A stretch of 64,000 nucleotides of DNA from Pokkaliibacter plantistimulans (GCF_046844695.1 NZ_CP177354.1:2914001-2978000), one strand, 5' to 3'. Counted from the first letter of the stretch, positions 17,606 through 26,487 are shown. The notes: generated from the letters alone by a model not told the origin. Translations and numbers: made by a program.

Positions 17606-18054
17606 TGTTGCGTGAGCGTTTCTGGGATCAGTATTCCCTCGAAGAGCTGAACCACGATGAGTGGGAAGCATTGTGCGATGGTTGTGGTAAGTGCTGTCTG
17701 CATAAGCTTGAAGATGAGGATACCGGCGAGATTTACCATACTCGGGTTGCCTGCAAGGAGCTTGACATCAAGTCTGGAGGTTGCATGCACTATGAAGAAC
17801 GATTGTCACGTGTACCAGACTGCGTACAAATGACGCCGGAGCTTGTTCGCAGTGTCAACTGGCTGCACCCATCGTGTGCGTACCGACGGGTTGCGGAAAA
17901 AAGAGGGTTGCCCGACTGGCATCCTCTCATTAGTGGCAAAGCTGCAACTAGCAAGACTGGGCGCATTAAACTGAAGCGGCTGGCTATCAGTGAGAGAGTG
18001 GTGCCTGTGGATGCCGACTGGGAATTGTTGATTGTCGATATCACTGACTTGTGA
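17605..18054 (+). CDS. ycgN: YcgN family cysteine-cluster protein (UPF0260)
   Basis: A 149-residue protein carrying the Cys cluster CDGCGKCC (residues ~24-31) and further cysteines in VACKELDIKSGGCMHYEERLSRVPDC, the pattern of the UPF0260/YkgJ-like family presumed to bind a metal or Fe-S cluster. LPDWHPL is also conserved. Its exact role is unknown. It completes the rnd-ycgL-ycgN cluster with a one-base overlap, so expression is probably linked to RNase D. Confidence 0.93.
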   Translation: MLRERFWDQYSLEELNHDEWEALCDGCGKCCLHKLEDEDTGEIYHTRVACKELDIKSGGCMHYEERLSRVPDCVQMTPELVRSVNWLHPSCAYRRVAEKRGLPDWHPLISGKAATSKTGRIKLKRLAISERVVPVDADWELLIVDITDL

Positions 18055-18212
18055 TTTTTCGCAATAATTTCTCGTTGGGTGCTTGAAACGCCTTGGGGCT
18101 TTGGGTAAATTCTTTCGCGCGTTCATCGACTGATTCAAACATCTTTTTCAAATTTAGATGCTGTTTGGTCGATGTGAAAACTGAATTAGCAATAGCTATA
18201 TGCATCAAGAGT

Positions 18213-18315
18213 AGGGCTGACGTCCTCGCCAACCTGCCTAACCTGGGCAAGGTGGACTCCCGTAAGGGAGATGCGGCCAACTGGCAACCAAACAGGCCTT
18301 TCTCACGTCAGCTCT
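18213..18315 (+). ncRNA. Candidate structured leader RNA (four helices closed by P1)
   Basis: An 11-bp helix P1 pairs 18213-18223 with 18305-18315 (core GCTGACGT/ACGTCAGC). Inside are P2 (18229-18238 with 18246-18255, two bulges), P3 (CTCCC-GTAA-GGGAG, 18257-18270, a GNRA tetraloop) and P4 (GGCC/GGCC, 18275-18278 with 18295-18298, plus inner TGG-CAA-CCA). Together they make a four-way junction. A TATATG at 18197-18202 could be a -10 box placing the RNA start a few bases before P1. The ribosome site of the next gene begins about a dozen bases after P1. The layout resembles a riboswitch or other cis-acting RNA, but I match it to no known class. Confidence 0.45.
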
Positions 18316-18337
18316 CATAAAACCATGGGAGCCTCAA

Positions 18338-18685
18338 ATGCTAGATACCCCCACCACAGATTTCGACTCCTGCAGTAGCGACCTGAGTTCGTCTGTTTCA
18401 GCTCCCTTTACCTCTCCTCAATGGATTTTCCACCGCCAGCACAATTGTGCACTGCGAGTCTGGACCGCAGAAGGAAAGCGCAAGGATGCCTGGGGATTGG
18501 CATGGGCGACTACTTTCCTGTATGTCGAGTATTGTGCGGGTAAAAATCGCCACGCTTATCGTTGCTACGAGTTTCGTTTTGGTGTCTCAATTCAACAGTG
18601 GCTTGTGGATGTCTTTGAGCACCAGTTGTTCGCTGATCTTAATGTTGTTGAAACACAGTGCTGGCAGCAGGAAGAGTCTGAGTAA
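18338..18685 (+). CDS. Hypothetical protein downstream of the structured leader
   Basis: A 115-residue protein I do not recognise. The first 25 residues are Ser/Thr/Asp-rich and probably disordered. The rest is rich in aromatic residues and cysteine (SPQWIFHRQHNC, DAWGLAWATTFLYVEYCAG, RCYEFRFGV, WLVDVFEHQLFADL), suggesting a compact alpha/beta domain; no membrane segment is evident. GGGAG lies 7 bases before the ATG. It stands between ycgN and the VWA gene, directly behind the candidate RNA at 18213-18315, which may control it. Confidence 0.6.
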   Translation: MLDTPTTDFDSCSSDLSSSVSAPFTSPQWIFHRQHNCALRVWTAEGKRKDAWGLAWATTFLYVEYCAGKNRHAYRCYEFRFGVSIQQWLVDVFEHQLFADLNVVETQCWQQEESE

Positions 18686-18845
18686 ATCACAGACTCACAA
18701 CAATCCAATGAAGTCAGATAATCATAAATCCCGGTAGCTTGAGCTTTTTTTCTGATGCCCTAGGCGCTGCTATTCATCTTTGCTATAAGTTAGCCAGAAG
18801 AAATGTCTGGTAACAGACTACTTTTATGATCACCTTTCTTATGGG

Positions 18846-20750
18846 ATGGATATGTTAGTGGGGATGGATGTGCGCGCTATACGTACTTGTTGTTCCTGGC
18901 TTATTGCTGTTTGTCTGGCATTCTCTGTCGGAAGTGCAATAGCTGCCCCCTCGGATGTGCGGCTGCTGGTCGATGTGTCCGGCAGTATGAAGCAGAACGA
19001 TCCGAGCAATCTGCGCGTACCTGCTGTACAGCTGTTGGCACAGCTGATTCCTTCAGGCAGTCAGGCTGGCTTCTGGACCTTTGGTAACCAGCCGTACACC
19101 TTAATGGCACACGGGATGGTCAGTGAGGCCTGGCGCAAGGCGGCGGTGCAGAGCGCTGATCGCATCACCAGTAGTGATCAATGGACGGATATTGCCGCCG
19201 CCTTGAAGCAGGCGGCCGCAGCCAAAACGCAAGGTAGCATTCCCCAGCATATTATTTTGCTGTCAGATGGTATGGTCGATCTTGATCAGGACAAAGCCAG
19301 GAATGCGGTATCTCGTAATGAAATTGTCGACTCTATTCTCCCGCAGCTGGCCAAAGCCGGCTTTCACGTGCACACCATTGCACTGTCTGATCAGGCAGAT
19401 AAAGAGCTGCTGTCGTTGTTGGCCAAGCGTACCGGAGGTATGTTTGCCGAAGCGCGCAGTGCAGATGACCTTGCACGAATATTTGCACGTATCCTGGAAA
19501 CGGCCGCACCTGCAGAACAGCTGCCTCTGGTAGGTAATACCTTTGATGTGGATCGGACCATTCAGGAGTTCACGCTGTTAGCGTTCAGGGTGCCCACATC
19601 ACCGGCACTGACCCTGAGCACGCCTGACAAGAAAACCTACACCATGAGCCAGCATGACCCGAATGTGCGCTGGTATCACGACCAGGGGTACGACATCGTC
19701 ACGGTGCGCAAGCCTGAGGAAGGAAAGTGGTCTCTGAAGGCAGATGTCGATCCACAAAATCGCGTCACCATCGTCAGTGATTTCAACCTGAACGTAGAGC
19801 CTTTGCCCGCATCTGCGTATCTGGGAGAGAAGCTTGATCTGAAGTTTTCGTTCCAGGAGAAAGGCAAGAATATCGTTATCCCTGCCTTTCACCAGATCAT
19901 GGAAAACAGCCTGAGGGTGCTGTTCCCTGACTCGCAACTGCAAATCTACAAGATTGGTACCGAGTATCTGCAACTCCCGGAAGGCGTGTACGACAAGCCG
20001 CTGGATATGCTCACTCAGGCAGGGCAGTACGAGCTGAAAGTAGTGGTGGATGGCAAAACCTTCCGTCGACTGGTATCAATGCCGATCACCATTCACGCGC
20101 CACTGGAGTTGAAGGGTAAAGCTGATACTACTGATGGCAACGCGAAAATCGTGGTAGAGGCCAGACCTGATACAGATGCCCTCAAGCCGGAAGCCAGTCA
20201 GGTCAAAGTGATCATGACGGATAAGGACAACAAGCAGACCAGCGCCAACATGGTATGGATGCCGGAAGAGAAGCGCTGGGTCGCTGAACTGAAACCGGAA
20301 CAGCAGGGTGATGTCACTATCAAGGCTGAGGTCAATGGCCAGCTTCAGGACGGAAAGGCTATCTCGTTCTCACCGCCGCCAGTCGAAGTGAATTTTACTG
20401 TTGAAAACGCGCCCAAGGTCGAAAAAGCCAACATCGAGACGCAGGTTGCTTCAGGCATGGCAATAGAGCAGCCCATGGTCTCATCACCATCTCCCGCCAC
20501 TGCGGAAAAAGAAGTTTCTGATCCCAGTGGTGTGAAAATCACCAATGAGAAAGGGGAGGAGGTGAAAGCGCCGGAGCAGCCTCCAGAGCCTCCTGTAACG
20601 ATAGAGGAGGAACAGGGAACCAACTGGATACTGATTGGCAGCATTATCGGCATTAACCTGTTCCTGATCGCAGGTGGCATATTGGTGTTCCGCGCGTTGA
20701 TGAAACGCAAGAAAGCCAAAGATGCAGCAGAAGATCAGCAAGTTGTTTAA
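18846..20750 (+). CDS. Membrane-anchored von Willebrand factor A protein (TIGR03503 type)
   Basis: A 634-residue protein. A signal segment ends near residue 33 (SAIAA), followed by a VWA domain starting DVRLLVDVSGSMKQNDPSNLR, where DVSGS is the metal-ion-dependent adhesion motif. Beta-rich repeats fill residues ~230-520, and a C-terminal membrane helix (~601-625) is followed by a basic cytoplasmic tail. The bulk should lie in the periplasm. The DVSGSMKxNDPxNLR signature is what I recall for family TIGR03503, of unknown function. ATGs at 18846, 18852 and 18864 are all possible; only weak ribosome sites are present. Confidence 0.82.
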   Translation: MDMLVGMDVRAIRTCCSWLIAVCLAFSVGSAIAAPSDVRLLVDVSGSMKQNDPSNLRVPAVQLLAQLIPSGSQAGFWTFGNQPYTLMAHGMVSEAWRKAAVQSADRITSSDQWTDIAAALKQAAAAKTQGSIPQHIILLSDGMVDLDQDKARNAVSRNEIVDSILPQLAKAGFHVHTIALSDQADKELLSLLAKRTGGMFAEARSADDLARIFARILETAAPAEQLPLVGNTFDVDRTIQEFTLLAFRVPTSPALTLSTPDKKTYTMSQHDPNVRWYHDQGYDIVTVRKPEEGKWSLKADVDPQNRVTIVSDFNLNVEPLPASAYLGEKLDLKFSFQEKGKNIVIPAFHQIMENSLRVLFPDSQLQIYKIGTEYLQLPEGVYDKPLDMLTQAGQYELKVVVDGKTFRRLVSMPITIHAPLELKGKADTTDGNAKIVVEARPDTDALKPEASQVKVIMTDKDNKQTSANMVWMPEEKRWVAELKPEQQGDVTIKAEVNGQLQDGKAISFSPPPVEVNFTVENAPKVEKANIETQVASGMAIEQPMVSSPSPATAEKEVSDPSGVKITNEKGEEVKAPEQPPEPPVTIEEEQGTNWILIGSIIGINLFLIAGGILVFRALMKRKKAKDAAEDQQVV

Positions 20751-20774
20751 CCTCCATTCCGGAGTTGGGTGCTA

Positions 20775-21572
20775 ATGTGTGAATTGCTTGGCATGAGTGC
20801 CAATGTGCCAACCGATATCTGCTTCAGCTTTACCGGCTTGATGCAGCGTGGTGGGGGAACTGGCCCCCACCGTGATGGTTGGGGAATTGCGTTCTATGAA
20901 GGCAAAGGGTGTCGTACCTTCCATGACCCTGGTCCCAGCGTCAACTCGGAGATTGCGCGTCTGGTGCAGCGTCATCCGATCAAAAGCCATATTGTTATTA
21001 GTCACATTCGCCAGGCTAATGTAGGGCAGGTATGTCTGGAGAACACACACCCGTTCAGTCGTGAGCTATGGGGGCGACATTGGACCTATGCGCACAACGG
21101 TCAGCTGACGGCAGAGGTCTTCAGTTGGCCTGTCGACACCTACCAGCCTGTAGGCACTACTGACAGCGAACAGGCATTCTGCTGGTTGCTGGGGCAGATC
21201 AGGCGACAGTTTCCGCAGCCTCCGGCAGATGAAATGCAGCAGCAAAGACTGAATGATCTGATCAGGCAGTGCTGCGATCAGCTGCGAGGTCTTGGTGTGT
21301 TTAATATGATGCTGAGTGATGCAGAGCGTCTTTACGTATACTGCACGACCAAATTGCATTGGATCACCCGTCGCGCGCCTTTTGGTCAGGCGGTGCTCTC
21401 GGATGCTGATCTCAGTGTCGATTTTGGTACTGAGACCACTCCCAATGATGTGGTTACGATGATTGCGACGATGCCTCTGACCACTAATGAAGTCTGGCAA
21501 CCTCTCCATGTTGGTGAGCTGCTGGTCTTTCGATTAGGGCTGATAGAGGCCCATCTGGGGCGCCAAGAGTAG
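20775..21572 (+). CDS. Class II glutamine amidotransferase (YafJ-like)
   Basis: A 265-residue protein starting Met-Cys-Glu-Leu-Leu. In Ntn-type glutamine amidotransferases the second-position Cys becomes the N-terminal nucleophile, which fixes the start at the ATG at 20775 rather than the upstream GTG (20769). GGAG lies 10 bases upstream. SHIRQANVG, ENTHPF and WTYAHNGQL are the glutamine-pocket motifs. The acceptor substrate is unknown. It follows the VWA gene by 24 bases and may be co-transcribed with it. Confidence 0.9.
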   Translation: MCELLGMSANVPTDICFSFTGLMQRGGGTGPHRDGWGIAFYEGKGCRTFHDPGPSVNSEIARLVQRHPIKSHIVISHIRQANVGQVCLENTHPFSRELWGRHWTYAHNGQLTAEVFSWPVDTYQPVGTTDSEQAFCWLLGQIRRQFPQPPADEMQQQRLNDLIRQCCDQLRGLGVFNMMLSDAERLYVYCTTKLHWITRRAPFGQAVLSDADLSVDFGTETTPNDVVTMIATMPLTTNEVWQPLHVGELLVFRLGLIEAHLGRQE

Positions 21573-21611
21573 TCTCAGTTACTAGCTTGATGACGGTGAT
21601 GTAGGAGAGAG

Positions 21612-21639
21612 AAGAGCAGGAAGGTTCCTGCTCTTTTTG
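21612..21639 (+). terminator. Rho-independent terminator after the amidotransferase gene
   Basis: AGAGCAGG and CCTGCTCT form a stem around an AAGGTT loop and are followed by TTTTTG. It separates this transcript from the convergent cysK. Confidence 0.85.
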
Positions 21640-21669
21640 TTTATATCGGCTTTTTATTGCTGTGTTTTC

Positions 21670-22629
21670 TTATTGCTGTGTTTCCTGCTCACTGAACATA
21701 CCGTCGAATAGGACGGACGACAGGTAGCGCTCGCCTGAGTCGGGAAGAATGACTACGAAGGTCTTGTCAGCAAATTCAGGTTGTTCGGCCAGCCGAATCG
21801 CAGCTGCCATTGCCGCACCACAGGAAATGCCAGCCAGGATGCCTTCTTCCTGCATCAGGCGGCGAGCCATGGCAATGGCTTCGTCATTAGTGACCTGCTC
21901 AACCCGGTCAACAACGTTCAGATCCAGATTCTTTGGTACAAAGCCAGCGCCAATGCCCTGAATCTTGTGAGGGGCGGGTTTGATTTCCTGGCCCTGCAAT
22001 TGCTGTGTGATCACGGGGGAGTCCACTGGTTCTACGGCCACTGAAGTAATGGCCTTGTGCTGTTTGATAAAGCGGCTGGTACCGGAAATGGTGCCACCGG
22101 TACCTACACCTGCTACCAGCACGTCAATATTACCTTCCGTGTCGGCCCAGATTTCAGGCCCTGTGGTCTCTTCGTGAATCTTGGGGTTGGCAGGGTTTTC
22201 GAATTGCTGAAGCATCAGGCGCTTGCCAGGCTGCTCTTCCACAAGTTCGCGCGCTTTTTCTATAGCGCCTTTCATGCCTTTTGCAGGCTCAGTCAGTACC
22301 AGATTGGCGCCCAGTGCTTTGAGTACTTTACGACGCTCAAGGCTCATGGAGGCGGGCATGGTCAATGTAATGGCATAGCCACGGCTGGCAGCGACGAAGG
22401 CCAGTGCAATCCCGGTGTTGCCGCTGGTAGGTTCGACAAGCTCCATACCGGGTTTGAGGGCGCCGGATTTTTCTGCTTCCCAGACCATACTGGCTCCGAT
22501 GCGGCACTTGACCGACCCAGCTGGGTTGCGACTCTCCAGCTTGGCATACACCTTGGCTTTGGTCAGGCGATTGATTTTGACTAGTGGGGTGTGGCCGATG
22601 GTGAGCGAATTGTCAGCATAGAGAGGCAT
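21670..22629 (-). CDS. cysK: Cysteine synthase A
   Basis: Makes cysteine from O-acetylserine and sulfide with pyridoxal phosphate. A 319-residue fold type II enzyme. The cofactor lysine is in NPAGSVKCRIGASM (~residue 41), the substrate loop is TSGNTG, the phosphate loop GVGTGGTISG, and the C-terminus has PDSGERYLSSVLFD. The sulfide-using O-acetylserine sulfhydrylase type fits the motifs better than CysM. It is transcribed alone, convergent with the amidotransferase gene and divergent from the MoxR gene. Confidence 0.95.
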   Translation of the reverse strand: MPLYADNSLTIGHTPLVKINRLTKAKVYAKLESRNPAGSVKCRIGASMVWEAEKSGALKPGMELVEPTSGNTGIALAFVAASRGYAITLTMPASMSLERRKVLKALGANLVLTEPAKGMKGAIEKARELVEEQPGKRLMLQQFENPANPKIHEETTGPEIWADTEGNIDVLVAGVGTGGTISGTSRFIKQHKAITSVAVEPVDSPVITQQLQGQEIKPAPHKIQGIGAGFVPKNLDLNVVDRVEQVTNDEAIAMARRLMQEEGILAGISCGAAMAAAIRLAEQPEFADKTFVVILPDSGERYLSSVLFDGMFSEQETQQ

Positions 22630-22859
22630 AGTAAAAATCCTTCTGTCTTTATAACTAAACGCGATACGTTTTTGATGAGCTATGGCTGCATGAGTATATA
22701 GCGGCTATCCAGCCAGGTTGCAAATGAGTCATTCGGCAATTAGTTATCTGAGTCACCAGAAGCCGATCAGCCTCTCGATGTCCTGGTTATGACCGTTAGT
22801 CTAAGTGGGGATTGCGGTGTTTTTCGCTATGCTGGATGGAAAGTGAATGGGAGTTGTTT

Positions 22860-23708
22860 ATGACGCGTTTTTCAGGCAGTGATCGTTATATCGCGCCATC
22901 AGATCTGCAGCTGGCAGTTAACGCTGCTGTTCGTTTACAGCGACCGCTGTTGGTCAAAGGGGAGCCGGGTACCGGGAAAACGCAGCTGGCGGAAGAGGTT
23001 GCCCGCAGTCTGGGCTTATCGCTGATCAGCTGGCATATCAAGTCAACTACCAAGGCTCAGCAGGGCTTATATGAATACGACGCAGTATCTCGCCTGCGTG
23101 ACTCTCAGCTTGGTGATGAGCGCGTTCATGACATTGCTAATTACATTGTCAAAGGTAAGTTGTGGGAGGCTTTCACTGCGGATAGTCCGGTCGTTCTCCT
23201 GATTGATGAAATTGATAAGGCTGACATCGAATTTCCCAACGATCTGCTGTTGGAGCTGGACCGCATGGAGTTCTATGTGTACGAGACTAGGCAGACGGTA
23301 AAAGCAGTCCATCGACCGATTGTTATCATCACCAGTAACAATGAAAAGGAATTACCTGACGCATTTTTGCGGCGTTGTTTCTTCCACTACATCAACTTTC
23401 CTGAGCGCGAGACCCTCAAGCAGATACTGCATGTACACCATGGAGATATAGAGGCCGAGTTGGTTGAGCGGGCGCTGGACGTGTTCTTTGATATTCGCCA
23501 GCAAAACGGTATTCGCAAAAAGCCCAGCACTTCCGAGTTGATAGACTGGCTCAAGTTATTGATGGCCGATGAAATCAGTCGGGAAGCCCTGATCGAAAAA
23601 CAGGAGGCGCAGGCGATCCCGCCCCTTGCCGGGGCGCTACTGAAAAACGAGCAGGACGTACACCTGCTGGAGCGCCTGGCATTCATGCATCGCCGGCAGA
23701 AGGGTTAA
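22860..23708 (+). CDS. MoxR-type AAA+ ATPase
   Basis: A 282-residue AAA+ protein. Walker A GEPGTGKTQLAEEV is near residue 38, Walker B VVLLIDEIDKAD near 105, and sensor 1 IVIITSNNEKELPDAFLRRCFF near 150 with its arginines. MoxR ATPases act as chaperones, usually with a VWA-domain partner, which is the next gene after a 3-base gap. The ATG at 22860 is chosen because GGAG lies 7 bases upstream; a longer in-frame start at 22812 has none. The target of the pair is unknown. Confidence 0.92.
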   Translation: MTRFSGSDRYIAPSDLQLAVNAAVRLQRPLLVKGEPGTGKTQLAEEVARSLGLSLISWHIKSTTKAQQGLYEYDAVSRLRDSQLGDERVHDIANYIVKGKLWEAFTADSPVVLLIDEIDKADIEFPNDLLLELDRMEFYVYETRQTVKAVHRPIVIITSNNEKELPDAFLRRCFFHYINFPERETLKQILHVHHGDIEAELVERALDVFFDIRQQNGIRKKPSTSELIDWLKLLMADEISREALIEKQEAQAIPPLAGALLKNEQDVHLLERLAFMHRRQKG

Positions 23709-23711
23709 GAC

Positions 23712-24890
23712 GTGCTGGTCGATTTTTTTACCGCCGTGCGTCAGGCGGGTGTCCCCTGTACGTTGCGTGAGTGGCTGGACTTAGTTGCAGCACTGGCCGC
23801 CGACGTGACCTTTGCCAGCATGGACGATTTCTACGTGCTCGCCAGAACGGTACTGGTCAAGGATGAAGCGCACTACGATCGCTTTGATCGGGCTTTCGCA
23901 GCTTACTTCAAGGGTATTGAAAGCGTTGAGCTTGACGTTGCGCAGCTTATTCCTCGTGAGTGGTTGCTCAACCAGTGGCAGCGCTGGCTGACTGAAGAAG
24001 AACGTCAGCAGTTACAGCAGCATGACAACCTGCAGGAGCTGATGGAGAAGTTGTATCAGCGCTTGCGCGAGCAGAAGGAACGGCATGCAGGTGGCAACAA
24101 ATGGATCGGTACCGGGGGGACCTCTCCCTTTGGCGCTTATGGCGATCATCCTCAGGGTATTCGTATCGGCCAGGACGGCAATCGGCGTCATAGTGCAGTA
24201 AAGGTGTGGGATCAGCGCTTGTTCCGTGATCTGGATGGAGACGCCACGCTGGGTATCCGTCAGATCCAGATGGCACTGCGACGACTGCGCCAGTTTGCCC
24301 GGGATGGCGCGGCAGATGAGCTGGATCTGGAACATACCATCCGGGCGACCGCCCGTCAGGCGGGTAAGCTGGATCTGCAGATGCGTGCTGAACGCCACAA
24401 TGCGGTAAAGGTGTTGTTGTTCTTCGATATCGGCGGGTCAATGGACCCTTATGTACAGCTCTGTGAAGAGCTGTTCTCAGCCTGCCGGACAGAGTTCAAG
24501 CATCTGGAGTATTTCTATTTTCATAACTGCATCTACGAGTCAGTGTGGAAAACTAACATGCGCCGACAGCACAATCGGACGGAGCTGGAAGGCATCTGGC
24601 GCACTTACGAGGCAGACTACAAAGTCATCATTATCGGTGATGGGTCCATGGCGCCCTGGGAAGTAACGCATCCTGGAGGCAGTGTCGAACATTTCAATCA
24701 GGAAGCTGGATCGGTCTGGCTGCAGCGCCTTAAGTCTCATTTCCGCAAGGTTGTGTGGTTAAACCCCATGGCAGAGCGCTATTGGGATTATACGGAATCG
24801 CTGGTGCTGATCCGGCAGTTGATGGAAGGGCATATGTATCCGCTCAGCCTGAGCGGTGTGGAAGAAGCGATACACCATCTGAGTCGCTGA
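23712..24890 (+). CDS. CoxE-like VWA domain protein, partner of MoxR
   Basis: A 392-residue protein with a helical N-terminal half and a C-terminal VWA domain. The metal site FFDIGGSMDPYV is near residue 240, and later IIIGDGSMAPWEV. The GTG start at 23712 lies 3 bases after the MoxR stop, with AGAAGGG about 9 bases upstream. MoxR-VWA pairs work as two-component chaperone or metal-insertion systems in characterised cases such as CoxD-CoxE. No CO dehydrogenase genes are here, so this is the general housekeeping version of unknown client. Confidence 0.9.
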   Translation: MLVDFFTAVRQAGVPCTLREWLDLVAALAADVTFASMDDFYVLARTVLVKDEAHYDRFDRAFAAYFKGIESVELDVAQLIPREWLLNQWQRWLTEEERQQLQQHDNLQELMEKLYQRLREQKERHAGGNKWIGTGGTSPFGAYGDHPQGIRIGQDGNRRHSAVKVWDQRLFRDLDGDATLGIRQIQMALRRLRQFARDGAADELDLEHTIRATARQAGKLDLQMRAERHNAVKVLLFFDIGGSMDPYVQLCEELFSACRTEFKHLEYFYFHNCIYESVWKTNMRRQHNRTELEGIWRTYEADYKVIIIGDGSMAPWEVTHPGGSVEHFNQEAGSVWLQRLKSHFRKVVWLNPMAERYWDYTESLVLIRQLMEGHMYPLSLSGVEEAIHHLSR

Positions 24891-24905
24891 GCTGGCTGCA
24901 GCAAG

Positions 24906-24934
24906 AAAAAATAAAGGCAGCGTTACGCTGCCTT
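24906..24934 (-). terminator. Terminator of the small lipoprotein gene
   Basis: Read on the minus strand, AAGGCAGCG-TAA-CGCTGCCTT is a perfect 9-bp stem followed by TATTTTTT. It lies 30 bases after the lipoprotein stop. On the plus strand it may also end the MoxR/CoxE transcript. Confidence 0.82.
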
Positions 24935-24963
24935 AAGGTTCAGTCGTTGCATCGAAGGGGATG

Positions 24964-25137
24964 TCAGCAACGACCTTTTTTTGCTTGTCCTGGAGGGCAA
25001 TGGGCAGGTCCGGGTACCACGATTACGCCAGGAGTGTATACCTCAGCCTGCACACCGGGAGTGCTGACTCTTGCAGCACATCCACTTAACGCCAGACCCA
25101 TTGAAGCCCACACCAGTACAGAGATGACCAATCGCAT
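24964..25137 (-). CDS. Small outer-membrane-type lipoprotein
   Basis: A 57-residue protein read directly from the minus strand. It begins MRLVISVLVWASMGLALSGC; LSGC is a lipobox with the lipidated Cys at residue 20. The mature part has V-x-TPG repeats (STPGVQAEVYTPGVIVVPG) and ends HCPPGQAKKGRC, a tail I recall from short pseudomonad lipoproteins. AAGGAG lies about 6 bases before the ATG and a good terminator follows, so the gene is complete. Residue 21 is Ala, which favours sorting to the outer membrane. Function unknown. Confidence 0.85.
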   Translation of the reverse strand: MRLVISVLVWASMGLALSGCAARVSTPGVQAEVYTPGVIVVPGPAHCPPGQAKKGRC

Positions 25138-25226
25138 TACTACTCCTTACATGCCACTTGCCTCGTATATTGTTGTGGCTTCAGGTGCGTTCTAGCAAGC
25201 AATGTGTATTTTATTTCAGCGTATTG

Positions 25227-25637
25227 TCAGTTTTTCTTGGGGTCGAGAGGGCGGGCAGGGCTCCACTTTGGATCAACTTTGTAGCCGTTGACTTCCCCAG
25301 GGCGCGTATCTCCTTTGTAGGTATACAGTGGCTGGCCCTTGTAAGCCCATTGCAGTGTCTCATCGGCACGCCAGAGCAGGCTGAAATGCTTGAAGCCCTG
25401 ATCATTGGCTTCGGCGTGGTATGGCTCCCAGTGCTCCAGACAGTCTTTGTAGCACATGGTACGTCCCGGTTGGTCATCAGCAAAAACATACAATGTCATC
25501 TGATCCCGTGTTGCCAGCACTTTGCCCAGTTTGGTTTCGCGAAATTGCAAAGTGGCCGGAGGATTGGTGCTGTCAGCTACGGCTGATCCGGCAACCATCA
25601 TCAGCAGGGATAGACATGTAAGCGTCTGCAGGCGCAT
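25227..25637 (-). CDS. Secreted protein with Yx(F/W/Y)xxD repeats (COG4315 type)
   Basis: A 136-residue protein with a signal peptide (MRLQTLTCLSLLMMVAGSAVA) and no lipobox Cys. The mature part has two copies of the short repeat typical of this family: LYVFADDQPGRTMCYKDCLEHWEP and LYTYKGDTRPGEVNGYKVDPKWSP. These repeats are known from COG4315 lipoproteins of unknown function. GGAGAGG lies 5-6 bases before the ATG at 25637; the longer in-frame start at 25742 lacks a site and would hide the signal peptide. Confidence 0.85.
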   Translation of the reverse strand: MRLQTLTCLSLLMMVAGSAVADSTNPPATLQFRETKLGKVLATRDQMTLYVFADDQPGRTMCYKDCLEHWEPYHAEANDQGFKHFSLLWRADETLQWAYKGQPLYTYKGDTRPGEVNGYKVDPKWSPARPLDPKKN

Positions 25638-26091
25638 TGGGAACCTCTCCTTTGTACGGTAAGTCACGGCATTTCGAGTAGCGCTAAGACTTGTTACCCG
25701 AATCCATACTGCACTGTCTAAAGCAGTGTAGAACAGAATCACGTATTTACCTGTTCAGCCCATAGTTCAGATAGCGAACGGATAGGCTGGCGCTACTTCG
25801 CGTTACTCTGCAATTAATGAACAGATGTTAATATCGCCGCAATCTATGAAAAAATACTTATAAATAAGTGTATTAGCGTTGTAATTGGTTAAATGGTTGC
25901 TTTTTGTAATTTTTTGAAAATAAGGTTGTGTGAGCCAGACGGATACATGCATTAACTGGGGATAGTGCTGGTCTGAATGGGAAGGGGGCATAGCAAGGGC
26001 TGCTAGTTTGCAAAGCGGAAGGAAAGGACTGGACGGATAACGGTACGCACGGGCATTCAATGGTGTGAATGCCCTTTGCATCACTTATAAA
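25638..26091. other. Intergenic, AT-rich centre
   Basis: 454 bases with no supportable gene. The stretch at about 25820-25930 is distinctly AT-rich. Nothing else stands out. Confidence 0.4.
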
Positions 26092-26277
26092 TCAACCGGC
26101 TGAGCGTGCATCTGCCTTTTGCAGTACTTCACGCTTTTCATTATTGCTCATATCCCACCAGCGACTGATTTCATCCAGTGTCCGCCAGCAGCCAATACAG
26201 ACGTTCTGGGCATTGAGTTCGCACACGCTGATGCAGGGGCTTTCCACATTTTTTGCTGGTGATGACGTCGACGTCAT
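26092..26277 (-). CDS. DUF1289 small Cys-rich protein
   Basis: A 61-residue protein with the DUF1289 signature: ESPCISVCELNAQNVCIGCWRTLDEISRW, four cysteines that could bind a metal, then the usual WxxMSNxEK. Its function is unknown. The ATG at 26277 has AAAGG 8 bases upstream; a TTG at 26295 would add six residues. It is followed by the ydiJ region only on the upstream side and appears to be a single gene. Confidence 0.88.
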   Translation of the reverse strand: MTSTSSPAKNVESPCISVCELNAQNVCIGCWRTLDEISRWWDMSNNEKREVLQKADARSAG

Positions 26278-26311
26278 AAAGCAACCTTTTATCAATGACT
26301 GGGGAGTGGAG

Positions 26312-26333
26312 GCAGCTATCTCGCGATAGCTGC
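26312..26333. terminator. Strong short hairpin upstream of the DUF1289 gene
   Basis: GCAGCTATC-TCGC-GATAGCTGC is a perfect 9-bp stem with a four-base loop, followed on the plus strand by TTCTTCACTTTTT. It could be a terminator or a leader hairpin; its position 35 bases before the DUF1289 start leaves this open. Confidence 0.45.
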
Positions 26334-26402
26334 TTCTTCACTTTTTGGCGATCTTGCAACGTGTGCGCGACCTCATGAGCTGACACCTGACAGATGAAAA
26401 CC

Positions 26403-26435
26403 AGGGAGGCTGAATTGACGAAAACGAGCCTCCCT
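26403..26435 (-). terminator. Terminator of the ydiJ operon
   Basis: AGGGAGGCT and AGCCTCCCT form a perfect 9-bp stem with a 15-base loop, followed on the minus strand by GGTTTTC. It lies about 50 bases after the ydiJ stop. The plus strand also has a nearby T run, so it may act in both directions. Confidence 0.65.
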
Positions 26436-26487
26436 AAGTCTCTTTTTCACGCCCCATGTCTGCGCGCAATCGGTCGTGAAAACGTAC

